Source: Pelecanus crispus (taxonomy: Eukaryota; Chordata; Aves; Pelecaniformes; Pelecanidae). From it: a DNA stretch of 64,000 nucleotides. Below, piece by piece: positions 47,601 through 59,600 of the stretch (position 1 is the first letter of the stretch; each line of letters starts with the position of its first letter). The stretch is from NCBI RefSeq assembly GCF_030463565.1, contig NC_134676.1:1846001-1910000 (forward strand). Reading direction: 5' to 3'. A model generated the notes under the pieces. The model searched no databases. It had not been told where the DNA came from and saw nothing but the letters and a program-made list of their open reading frames with translations. A program made the position numbers and the translations under genes.

Positions 47601-50600
47601 GTGTGTTCCCTAACCACTACTTCAAGCAAAACTGAAATAGAGCCATTTTTCATCCTCCAGCAGTATAAATACCCATAACTGACTGACGAATCCTCAGAAC
47701 GGTTATTCATTTTGCATTAGTAATGAAATATCACATCATAACAGTGATGAATCTTGAAATCCGGTTCTTCTCTCATTCCTTCCTATCCTGGTCCCATCAG
47801 GATTCTCATTACTGAATAACAGGGCCTCATGTTTGCCAATGCTTCTTTCCTGGAGGCATGAATCACGCTTTTCTGGCTGTACTGGTGCGTTTTCAGCAGG
47901 AAGAAGGAAGATTGGACAGTATCAGCCCGCCATGTGCTTCAGGGATTACGGTACTCTCCAGGGTCCTCGAGCTGAGAAAAGCCCGGAGTCTGGATAGCTC
48001 ACTCCGTTTTACGAGGAAGCCTCTCACTGTGAGACGATGTGAGGTTATTAAGTAGCAGGTGGCCTCTGTCGCTGGCAGCCATTTATTGAACGCGAGTGGC
48101 TGGATCTGCAGCCGCTTGCGCTGCGTGAGAGGCTGTTGCTTGTTTTACAAAGTCCAGATGGCTTTGGGCCGGAGACGAATGCCAAGGGTGCAGCCCGCCT
48201 AGGCTGCGGTCTACAGGTGCTGGTGCCTGACTGTTAAACTAGAAAGGATTTTTGCGAATTGCTCCTAACTTAGGTGCCTACTTCTCCGCTTGGCGGGGCA
48301 CAAAGCCTGTGAACCTGAGCTTTATATTCTCTTTTCCTATTCCCTGTCTCGCTAATGATGAGAGAGTTGCAAGTTAAATAACATAAGCTATTTCTAGGGC
48401 TGTAGCCTGAGAGGTAGGTATTCTGCGCATCAAGGCTCGCGTGATTTTTTTCAGCTACTCGAATGTGTGCTTCTGGTGCTGTGGAAAGGTTGCATCTTCA
48501 TCATGTAAGCGGAGTAACAGAAAAACTTTTTCTGAATTTGTATTAGCAGCTTTCTCCCCCCTCTCTCTGGCCCTTAATGGCTGTTCCTGGTGCAGCTGAT
48601 AGGGAAATTCTTGTCCAGGTCTGGTCCAACTCAGAATCTTCAGTAAAATCCAGGAAAAGATACAGGGGTTCAGAGGGGACTTGTAAGAACCCATACAGGG
48701 TTGGGGAATAAACTTCATCGCAAAACTCTAGGAATGTGAGTCATTTCTGAGCAAAAAAATTAGTAAGAGGGACTTGTGCAGTCTCAGTGGAGATCTGGGG
48801 AGATGCAAATTTGGAGCACAATCATTGTCGCTTGCAAATAATTGTATATAACGGTGCTGGAAGCTGGTGCTGGAAGCTTTGTGCTAGGAAGATGGTTCGC
48901 TTCAGTCTTGTTTTAACAGGTGTGTCTAAGTGCCAAATGCTTTTTTCTGCCTGAAGGTTGTCTGAGGTGTTGATAGTTGGATGGACTTTTCCCTGCATTT
49001 GCAATCAGTGCTTACGGAGCTGAGTGAGTACTGGTGTTGGAAGCTCCACCCAATCAATATTGCACTACACTTCCCAAATCTTCTAAGCTTTCATATACGG
49101 TAGTTGTCCTTCTTCAAGCTCCTCTCTCCCCCACACAGGCATTTGCATTCCTATACACCCTCTGTAACCAAACCGTGCTCCTGATTCCTCATTCCCTCTG
49201 TGACGTGTACTGGGTTGATTTGAGTAGGGAACCGAAGAATCAAAACCTAGTAATATTTGATTGTATTTGGTGATGTATTTGCTGCTGTAGACCAATTAAT
49301 TTTATCCTGAATAAACAGAGGCTGTTCTTACGTTTACCTGTAGCATATAAAAGCATAGCTTGGATTTGGAGTTGGTGGCCTTTTCTTTATCTCTAGAAGT
49401 TGATGAAACAGAGAGGGAAAGAGGAACGAAGGGCGAATTCTTTTAAGAGTGGAAAACACGAATAAGCTTTGTAGAGACTTTATCAAGATGGGAAGCTAAC
49501 CCCATGATGAAGTACTGAATTGGTAGGATTTTACTTTGACTTCATTTATCTGAATCCTGATATTCCTTTAGACTTTGGCTAGTGAGTTGCTGGTTTCACC
49601 TTCGTAATGAAGGATTTCTTTAGCGTTCTAGACAGCGTTAAGGCACCGCCACTTCATACACGGAGCTGTAAGGACTGCTACAAGACATCTAGAATGCTTT
49701 CTTGGGGTGGGGGCTTAGCAGTAGTGGTAAAGAGCAGGAGCGAATGACTGGAGGTACTAAATATTTAACATTTAACAAGATAATGAGGTGCCTTGATACT
49801 CAACTGACAATGTAGCTCAAACCTGGGTTGGAATATTGAAAATTAATACTAGTTAAGAGTGAGGAGGCAGTTTACAGGAAGCATTTGAACTTTAAGCAGC
49901 TCTAGTAAAAGGAGACACAAGTGGCAACAGGTATTTTCAAAAAGCTGTCAAGTCACGGAGATGTCAAGAACATGTGAAAGGTAGTCAGAGTTTGCAAAAA
50001 AGTTGAAGAGCTTACTTAGGTGATCCTGTGTGGGTTTTCTAAGCCGCTCAGATCTAAACTCGGTTACAAATGTGTCCTGTTGTCCAGAGAAGAGTGCTTA
50101 AATAAGTAGATCTCTATAAAATGACGTAGTAATCTCTCAGGCAACACAAGTGTCATTCAACCTACTGATTTATAAAGCTTGTACAGACACGTTGTGGAGA
50201 ATATTGCATTTTTCTTAACATAACTGCGTGTTTTATTTTCAGTCAGTAGTATACTCTTCATGCTGAGGTGGATGTTCTTTGTTGCTTTTTTCTTTACTGC
50301 CTCTGTAACTGAAAAAATGTGGGTTTTTTCTGAATAAGAATCAGCGATGTACAGTGCTTCAGTTATGATGTCGTGTGACTAGCAATATAGGTTCCACAGA
50401 AGATGAAAGAGGGTGCTCTAGTTGTTTCACTTCCACTTTTAGAGCAGAATGTGACATTCGAAAGCCCTGTCTTAAACTGAGGCTTTTGGGCACCCAGCTG
50501 CAACAAAGAATTTCCTAGGAATGAGAATAACTGCTTGTCTAGTTTCTTTTCTCAGATTTTGCAGGCGTGAAAAGAAACAGTTTTTTTTCCCTCCCCCATA

Positions 50601-53600
50601 TCCTGCAGAAAAATCAAAGTATTGCTGAATGCCCTTTCCACAGGACATTGCATAGCTATGTTCTTGCTTACCTCCTTATTAAGATTATTTGTTAAATGTA
50701 GCTTCCTATGCAATGGAAATCAACTTTTTCACTAGCTTTCATTGCTATCTTGCTAAATAGAAAAGGTCCGTTTTAAAGAATAGGCGTGGCTAATGTCCAG
50801 CCCAGAACTTCAGGATGAATCTTCAGACCATAAGATAGGAGTGAGTAGGGTAATCTGGATCATTGAAGAAAAATGTCTTAGGTCAAGAAATTGGTTTCTG
50901 TGAGAAATGGAAACATGTTCCCAGCTAATAAACAAAGCAATAGAAAGTAAAATGAATGCGAATTTAGTTCATGTATCTTCCTAAAAGCAGAAAGATTTGG
51001 TTCTATTTCCAGATAAGTCGAGATTGTTACGGCGTCGGAAAGGGCCGGGTCATGAAGCCAGCGTAGGTCTGAAGTGGCGTAGCTGCTGATTTGCGGCTGT
51101 ACTGCTCCAACATGCAGAGCTGTCTCTGGTGTCTCAACACACACGGCATTAATTCCATACAAGCATCTTCCCGATGACTAAAACTCCATCAGCAGATAGG
51201 ATATTGCCTTTTTGGTAGCTTTCGTGACTGTTACGTTGATCGTTTTGTAAGCTGCTGAGCACCGTCTGCTTTTTATTGTTCTGATGCTGTTTTGATCATG
51301 AATGCTGTTTATTTCCATAAGCTGATTTAGGAGGGGGTTATTATTATTTTTAATGAGCAATCTTGTTTTCTCTTTTTCAGCTTTTCTGGGAGAAGAGGCT
51401 ACAAGGCCTCAGCGCATCGGATGTCAGTGAACAAATCATAAAATCCATGGAGCTACCTAAAGGTCTTCAAGGTATTGTGTCCAGTTACTGCAGTTGTTTT
51501 GTGTTTAAAAAAGACAGAGGAGTTTTTCGTGGTCTTAACAAGTTTTCAGTTTACAGTCAGATTAAGTAAACTTCAAGTTGTAAGTGTTCTTGCTCACCAA
51601 ATACCTCAGTCTCCAAAACGATGTATATTTTTAGTTCATTTATGTAGTTAATATAAACCACACTTCAGAACTGCACTCTTATTGGTGAAAGCTGATCTGA
51701 AATATGTTCAAGTCATAGTTTCAAATTAATAACTGTTCCACTGCTTGGAAGATTTTCTTGGGAACTTGAGTCTTGTAAAAATCTCCAGTGTTTATTTTCC
51801 AGAATTAATTTAATATCTTGTAGTGTTAAAGCAAAGACTGTGCTGGTGTGTATTAATACCATGAAGCTGCAAAGAAACTATTTCAGTGTGTGACTGATAA
51901 ATTTATGATGTGATCATCTTGATTAAAAAATTGATGATACTGTAATTGTTAGTGTAAGCAAAAAACCTAGCCAATTTTAGACATGAGATGCCTTCTGAAA
52001 TGCTAACTTATGCTTAAATGAGAACTGTGCTATTACAAAGCCATTTTTAAGAACGTGCGTTTAACTGTTTAGATTATACAGTCACGTATCCAGTAGCCAT
52101 TACATCATGAGTATACATAACCTTACAAACTGAGAAGAGCTCTGCCACTGGAAGTTGCATATGACATGCGGATGGTAACTGTTCAGTTATCTCTGTTGTA
52201 GGAGTTGGCCCAGGTAACAATGACGATACCCTGTTATCAGCTGTTGCCAGTGCTTTGCACACCAGTTCTGCACCTATCACGGGGCAGCTCTCTGCAGCCG
52301 TTGAGAAGAACCCAGCCGTCTGGCTTAATACATCTCAACCCCTCTGCAAAGCTTTCATAGTCACAGATGATGACATTAGGTAAGTATCGTAAAGTCTTCA
52401 GTAAAACAGAAAGAAAGTTCAATTAAAATAGATTCCTTCCTGACTCAGTGCAGCCCTGGAGATACAGGAAGGGAAGCGTGACCATTTTTGTTGTACCTGT
52501 TGATTAGTTCTGCAACTTGAAAAAATGAAAACCTGGGATTTTTCTTTGGGTCAAAACAGTAATATAAAATATTCAGTAAGGTATGAGTCGTAATCCACAT
52601 TTTCTTTCCCAAGAGAGTGCCCTAACCAGTAAGCTATAGTCATGATCAATACTGGCTTTCTACCTAACCATTTCTGGTTTCGTCAAGGTAATTTGTTGAT
52701 CTCAGTTAAAAAGTAAGTAATTTCAACAAAGGAGAATAAGAATATTCCCCTATAGCAGCTAATACACTCTCTTAAAGTGGGAGATTGGGATATGATATGA
52801 AGAACACAGACAGATCGCTTCACATATGGGTAAAGATTTTAGTTTTTAATAGCTGCACTGTTAATTTTCTTTCCAAAGAAAGACTCATCCTTTTTTAGGT
52901 ACTAAAAGCAGGGGCTTCAGCACTGAATTTCAAGGTTAGGACTGGGTGAAGAGAGAGATTTCTCGTGGCATTGACTAATTGCCAGTGTGGCAAGACACGG
53001 GACACAATCCTGTCATCCAGTTATTTTTTTGGTATTGCTTAGCATGAGTCATCACATGGGGTGAACACTGCCTTTAGTATCACATTTTTAGTTACATTCT
53101 AGGTTGCATGGGGAATCTGAAGACCAAACTTGGATCTTGCCACTTAGTGGAATTCACTCGGCACCAAAGTCCACTACGGTCACATTCTTTTTCTAGGCCC
53201 CAGCTGGCTAGCTGAAGCTTCTGCAGAGCTAATGTTAAGGGATAAAATTATCTGATTCCCAGTCCTTTGCTTAGGGATTTACTTTGCTTTATTTTCTTAA
53301 ACATCAACTTGAAATGCTTTTAGAAGGTAAACTCTTCTTGCTTTGTTACAGAAACTTACAAGGCAGGATGAGAAACTTTCTCAGCGTGTTTGACAACGCT
53401 TATTATTTATTGGAAACAAAATTCCTTTTTTGTCTTACCAGTCATTCAGTTGTTTTTACAAAGCAGATTCTGAAGTTGATGTCAGACAGTACTGGCAACT
53501 CAGACAGGGCACAGATTCTGAACTGGAGCGGCGCTACCTTTATGAATATGCTGCCAGTTTGGTGTCTCTTCCCGTTCATGACTTCGTAGGCAGCTCACTA

Positions 53601-56600
53601 CAAAAGGATTATTCTTAGAAGTTACCTTTTCATAGTGTTTGTGTGAAGCTGGCTTTCATTTTAAGACCATCCAGAAAACACATTGCATGAAGAAGCAGTA
53701 TCAGAATACGGCACCTGTTATCGCTAAGGCAGGCAGTACAATTAATTGCTTTCTGAACTTATATCAAGGTAAGGAAAAGTTCGCCATTGGGATTATCTGG
53801 TCAGGTGCCAGTGTATATTCTTTCGTACCATAAATTCTTCAGGGAGATCGTAGCAGTTGTTTACATCTAATAAAATAGCTGTCAGCTCAACTCGTGTTTA
53901 ACTTGAAGTATTCCTGGTCATGTAATGATGGTAAATCTCTTTCATAATCAGAGCAAAATGCAAAATTACCTCTTTTGGTTCAGCACGTTCACTGGGAAGA
54001 CATTAAATAGCCTCCTGTAAATGCATGGTTAAGAAACAACCGTGCTTCCTTATCACTAGGGGCAAGCGTGTATTTTTTTTTCTCAGTTGTGGGATACACC
54101 TTTTGAATAGTTCTGGGCTTCTTCATGCTAGTCCTGTGAAAGGTAAGTATGTAAAATGAGAATGCTGTGGTTCCCAGTGGTCTTTACATCCAAATCTTAG
54201 CCTCCTGAGGCAGGCTTTTAGAATTCCCTATTAACTGTCTTCTCCCATACTGAGTCTGTGAGATGATTTATCTTGAGACTGCTGCTTTGCAGCCTCTGTT
54301 TGTAGCTTCTTTCCTGACCAGCATCTAGTTATGTTCTTTGCAACCGCACTGTTGAGTTGCCTCCGTTTCCATGAAAGGCTAAGGCTGACAGCCTTTGTGT
54401 CTCCGCTAGATAAATGCTTTAATCAGTTTCTCTCTTTTGGGATGAACTGTGGAATGGTATCTTCTGAAAATAACAAATAGGTGGATTGTTTTATTCTAGT
54501 TGTGCTTAGGTGGGTGAAGTTTTGCAGTATATTATAAAATTCTTTTTTTTGACTCACAGCTCTGTCCTGCTTCATTGTCCAGTCTGTCATTCTTTTCAAT
54601 TGTCTCTCTTTAGCGGGATTTTCTAAAGCTTAAAGTTTTCAGGGGATTTCTTTTCCTAAAGTATGTAAGTCATTTCTGAAAATCCCACCTTTCAGTTTTC
54701 AACAGCCCTTTCTCTTGCTCAGTCTAGGTTCTTTGCTGAGCACTTACCATCACCCAGTAGGTTTTGTTCCTGAGCTTTCTCAAGTATCTTTACAATTGCC
54801 CTTTTCCAATAGCATGGTAATGGGACTTTTGCTTTTTCTTATGGGTAGCCATAACCTGTTAAATTTACCCAAGCATAAGAGTTAGTGTAGGATGTCTGGC
54901 TGTGTCATGCTCTGCACAGTAGCGGGTAAGAAAAAGTACCTGTTAATCTGTCCAAAAACTAAGCTGTATTTGCCATGAGACAGGAATGGAGAGTAATTCA
55001 AGTTTAATGCTCTCTAAGTTTGTTTGGCATGGCTTTAAGAATGTCTTAATTTCAAGCTGTATGAACCTTGATCCACGCTAGTCAGCTGTGGCTTAGTCCC
55101 TCACAATACCCTGTACCAATCTCCCTTTCAGTATGACAGACCACAGCCATAACAACTATAATGTGCCAAAGGAAGAAAATGAGAGATCGAGAATGTTTCC
55201 ACAGTCTGAGCTCTCCTCAGGAATAAGAAAATTGTAAGGTAAAGTGATGTGTGTTGCAGGGAGGCAAAACCCTAAATCATCCTTATCAACCAGGTGATCA
55301 GGCCCAGTCAGCATGGGTTTATGAAAGGCAGGTCATGCTTGACTAACCTGATCTCCTATGACAAGGTGACCTGCTTAGTGGATGAGGGAGAGGCTGTGGA
55401 TGTCACCTACCTGAACTTTAGTAAAGCCTTTGACACCGTTTCCCACAGCATTGTCCTGGAGAAACTGGCTGCGCATGGGTTGGACGGGCGTACTCTTCAC
55501 TGGGTACTCTTCACTGGGTAAGAGTGGGTGGCCGGGCCCAAAGAGATGGGGTGAATGGAGCTAAATCCAGTTGGCGACCGGTCACAAGGGGTGTTCCCCA
55601 AGGCTCAGTACTGGGGCCAGTTCTGTTTAATAGCTTTGTCGGTGATCTGGATGAGGGGATTGAGTGCACCCTCAGTAAGTTTGCAGACAACACCAAGCTG
55701 GGCAGGAGCGTTGATTTGCTTGAGGGTAGGAAGGCTCCACAGAGGGACCTGGCCAAGTTGGATTGATGGGCCAAGGCCAACTGTATGAGGTTTGACAAGG
55801 CCAAGTGCTGGGTCCTGCACTTCGGGCACAACAACCCCACGCAGCGCTACAGGCTTGGGGAAGAGTGGCTGGGAAGCTGCCTGGCCAAAAAGCACCTGGG
55901 GGTGTTGGTTGACAGCGGCTGAACATGAGCCAGCAGTGTGCCCAGGTGGCCAAGAAGGCCAACAGCATCCTGGCTTGTGTCAGGGATAGTGTGGCCAGCA
56001 GGAGCAGGGAGGTGATCGTGCCCCTGTGCTCGGCGCTGGTGAGGCCGCACCTGGAATGCTGTGCCCAGTTTTGGGCCCCTCAGCACAAGAAGGACATTGG
56101 GGTGCTGGAGCGTGTCCAGAGAAGGGCAGCGGAGCTGGGGCAGGGTCTGGAGCACAGGGCTGGTGGGGAGCGGCTGAGGGAGCTGGGAGTGCTCAGCCTG
56201 GAGAAGAGGAGGCTGAGGGGAGACCTCATCGCTCTCTACAACTGCCTGACAGGAGGGGGCAGGGAGGGGGGTGTTGGGCTCTTCTCCCATGTAGTTAGTG
56301 ATAGGACGAGAGGAAACGGGCCCAAGTTGTGTCAGGGGAGGTTTAGATTGGATATTAGGAAATATTTCTTCACGGAAAGGGTAGTCAAGCACTGGAACAG
56401 GCTGCCCAGAGAGAAGTAGTTGAGTCCCCATCCCTGAAGGTGTTTAAAAGATGTGTAGATGTGGTGCTTGGGGACGTGGTTTAGCGGTGGACTTGGCAGT
56501 GCTAGGTTAACAACAGTTGGACTTGATGGTCTTAAAGGTCTTTTTCAACCTGGACGATTCTATGTTTCTGTGATTCTATCTTGGCTATGAGATAAACTTC

Positions 56601-59600
56601 TGACCCCAGATCTAAAAGCAAGTTTGATACAGAGTATGTCAGGAAAGCACAGTAACTAGGCATCTGAGAATTTCTGTAATTACCATTTAGAGTGTGCTGT
56701 CTCAGCGGTGGTTAATTTCTGCTGAGAGGGGAGGAGGTGGGAAAGATCTATTGGAAGCGATGTGTTGGAGAGGTGTACGTGCATGGGGGAATTAGCAGAT
56801 GCCCCTAAACCTGAGTATAATATAATACAGCAAATACAGTCAACATACTAGTAATTAATTCTCCTTTCAGCAGTGCATCTCAGATCCGGTTAGTGGAAGA
56901 CTTCTGGAATCCCTGCTGCTGAGAAGCTCTAGAGTATGTTTTTCATAAAAACAGAGTAAATGTTACTGTAAGCACTTATGGTGATGGTTCTCGATTAGAG
57001 TGTCTCCAAAAAATACTATATTTGAATGTGCAGGAAGAGCAGGGGAAAAGGGGCATTGCCTCCCTCCTGACGCGCAGGGAGGTGGAACTGGTGTGCAGAC
57101 CAGGACAAGTTGGTTCTGTGGACTTCTGCCATCCAATCTGACACCAATCTTAAATGTAAAAATACCTTTGTGTTTCTGCTGCAGCTAAATGCTATTACTA
57201 GAGCTATATGCAGTTTTTTATTTTGATGACAGAGTAGATACCGCATTACCAGCACATAAGGAACTAAATCAAATGGAACCTCAATAGATTTAACAATATA
57301 GAAAAATAGAAGGAGAAATCAGAGGGGAGGTTGGCACGGTATCAAACTTTGATTGCATACAGCAGTGAGGAATCACACATGTCTTTAAAGCGTGCACACC
57401 ACTTAGTTGGGTGGGCTGAGAAGAGTGCAAGTAGTGAGGACAAATAAAATCATTCTAAGCACTAAGGAAGTCATCTGAATGCAGAGCTATACGCTATCCT
57501 GTTGTACAAATCAGTTCCTCACTCAAAATAAGGTCAGAATTGGAATTAGAGGCTTGTGGGTTTCTGTGTTAGGAGTAACGTGTCTTTAATTTTAGCGTGC
57601 TTTTGAAGGCGATAGTACTTAAATGAAAGGTTGAGGATTGTGTCTTGCTGGGAGGAAGGCTGAAAAGGGCACGTGGCCGGGGAGCCGCTTAGTAGCGAGT
57701 GATGCAGCTGGGGAGGTGAGAAGCATCCGCACAGGCTGCTGCTGCGGGGGAGCTCCATCGCCAGCATGGTGCCGGGGAGCTGCAGGGCTGAGGGCCGGTA
57801 GCCAAGAGAGGGCACGTGCGAGCAGCACGCTTGCCGCTTGCCGGTGGCACTGCTAACCCTGTTGACTTCATGGGCTAAAGCAGTTCTACTGAATATTGCT
57901 GTGATAAATTAGCATAAGTCGTCAAATTAATCAGATTGAATGGAGATACTCTAAGTCCTAGAGTTTTACTTAGTGTTAAAGATGAGCACTTTGTATTAGT
58001 AGTGTTTTCTTGCTCTTGGTTCTTAAACATTTGCTCTTGGTAGTTCATGTGTGTTAAAAGTCATATTACTTGTCTAAAAAGACCTATGTTTTTAATACTT
58101 AAAAACTCTGTTTGCTAGAAGACCAGACTCTTCAGGACTGGGAGTGCTGTGAATTATTTTTTTATTGTTGCTCCCTGGGAGATCAGCTAGCTGGCTGAAA
58201 ATTTGGAAATGAGCTAACTGCGGAAAGCTACGTCTTCACGCGAGTTTGGGAAGCAAGACCTGGGAATAACCTCTGGAGAAGGCCACGTACACTGTAAATA
58301 GGGAACCTGGGCCCTTAATAACAGGAGCTAGTCAAGATACAGAAAACTGGCTGTCACTTCTGCGTATTGTGAGAGTTAAATGTTGCAGTCATATGGCCGA
58401 GATGGTAGGAAGGGGCTTGTTACAAATTAGGGTAACGATTCTGAAATCTAGGACAGGCTGAGCTTACGCTTCAGCATATGTTCCTCAAAACTTCATCAAC
58501 ATAGGTAAGTACGTTTAAAAGCACATCTCAAATAAAGGAGCCTAATGAGGTGGTAAACCTTACGATTGTTTTGTGCCTGGCTCCTCAAAGTTGATTTATA
58601 AGATCCTCGCTGGCCTTTATGTCAGATTCCACGTCTGGACAACAGACTCCCTGAAGAGCACAGCAGGGAAGGACCTTGGTAGCACCAAGAAAGAAAGGAT
58701 ATTCCAGGTTAACTTCTTGTGTGCTTTCTGGCAAGTGCATTCTCTGATACACATTGACGGTATGAAATACTCACAGCCTGGAACGGGCCTCCTTTCTCTC
58801 CCAGCTCAGCTGTTCATGGCTTAATTCGGGTTACTGAGTGGGTAAGGTTGTCTAAATGCCCTGTGACTTTTTTGGCAATGGGAGGATTGATGATTACCCT
58901 TGACTTCACTGGATATGTGATACTTTAGGACTTTTCCATGAGATACACTTAAAATGCCCAGTGACCGCAACCAAGTTCAAGGAACATTTATATTTCATTC
59001 CTGATCCATTCTTTGCGAGAGTAAGGAAGCATCCTTACTGTGTTTTAGTTCATTGGAATTTTCTTCGCACTCTAAAGGGGAGCTTTATAAAGATACTCCA
59101 GCAGCTTTATAAAGATACTCCAGCAGCTTTCTTCTCTCTGATTCAGTCATTCAGGCACTTTTTAAAAAATGCTGTCATTAAGTGTTCATATTTATCATCA
59201 TAGCCTAAATGAGCCCTAAGTAAGGAAGCACCGGGAATCTAGGGAAGGGTTCCGCTGGTGTAAATGGCTATTGACTGTGGTCTGAAGCCTGTTGTGATGG
59301 AGTTTGTGGGCTGTGGATTGTGGAGAGATCCTACTGTCTTAAAGTCAAAATTCTAAAGCCAAAAAGGGGAAAAATAAAATCTGCTTCAGCAATTTATTTG
59401 CCATAATCTTTGGCCAGTTCACAGTGTATTCCAACATTGAGATGGTGACAACTTTTTGTTACTGATTTTTTTTAAAAAAAAAATATTTCAGCTTATGTGT
59501 GCTCTTGGGAATCATTTTCATTCAATTAACAAATACTGAATTTGCTACTCTGACTTTTATTTCTCCTTTGTCACACAGGTTCTGCAAAAGATAAGGCATC

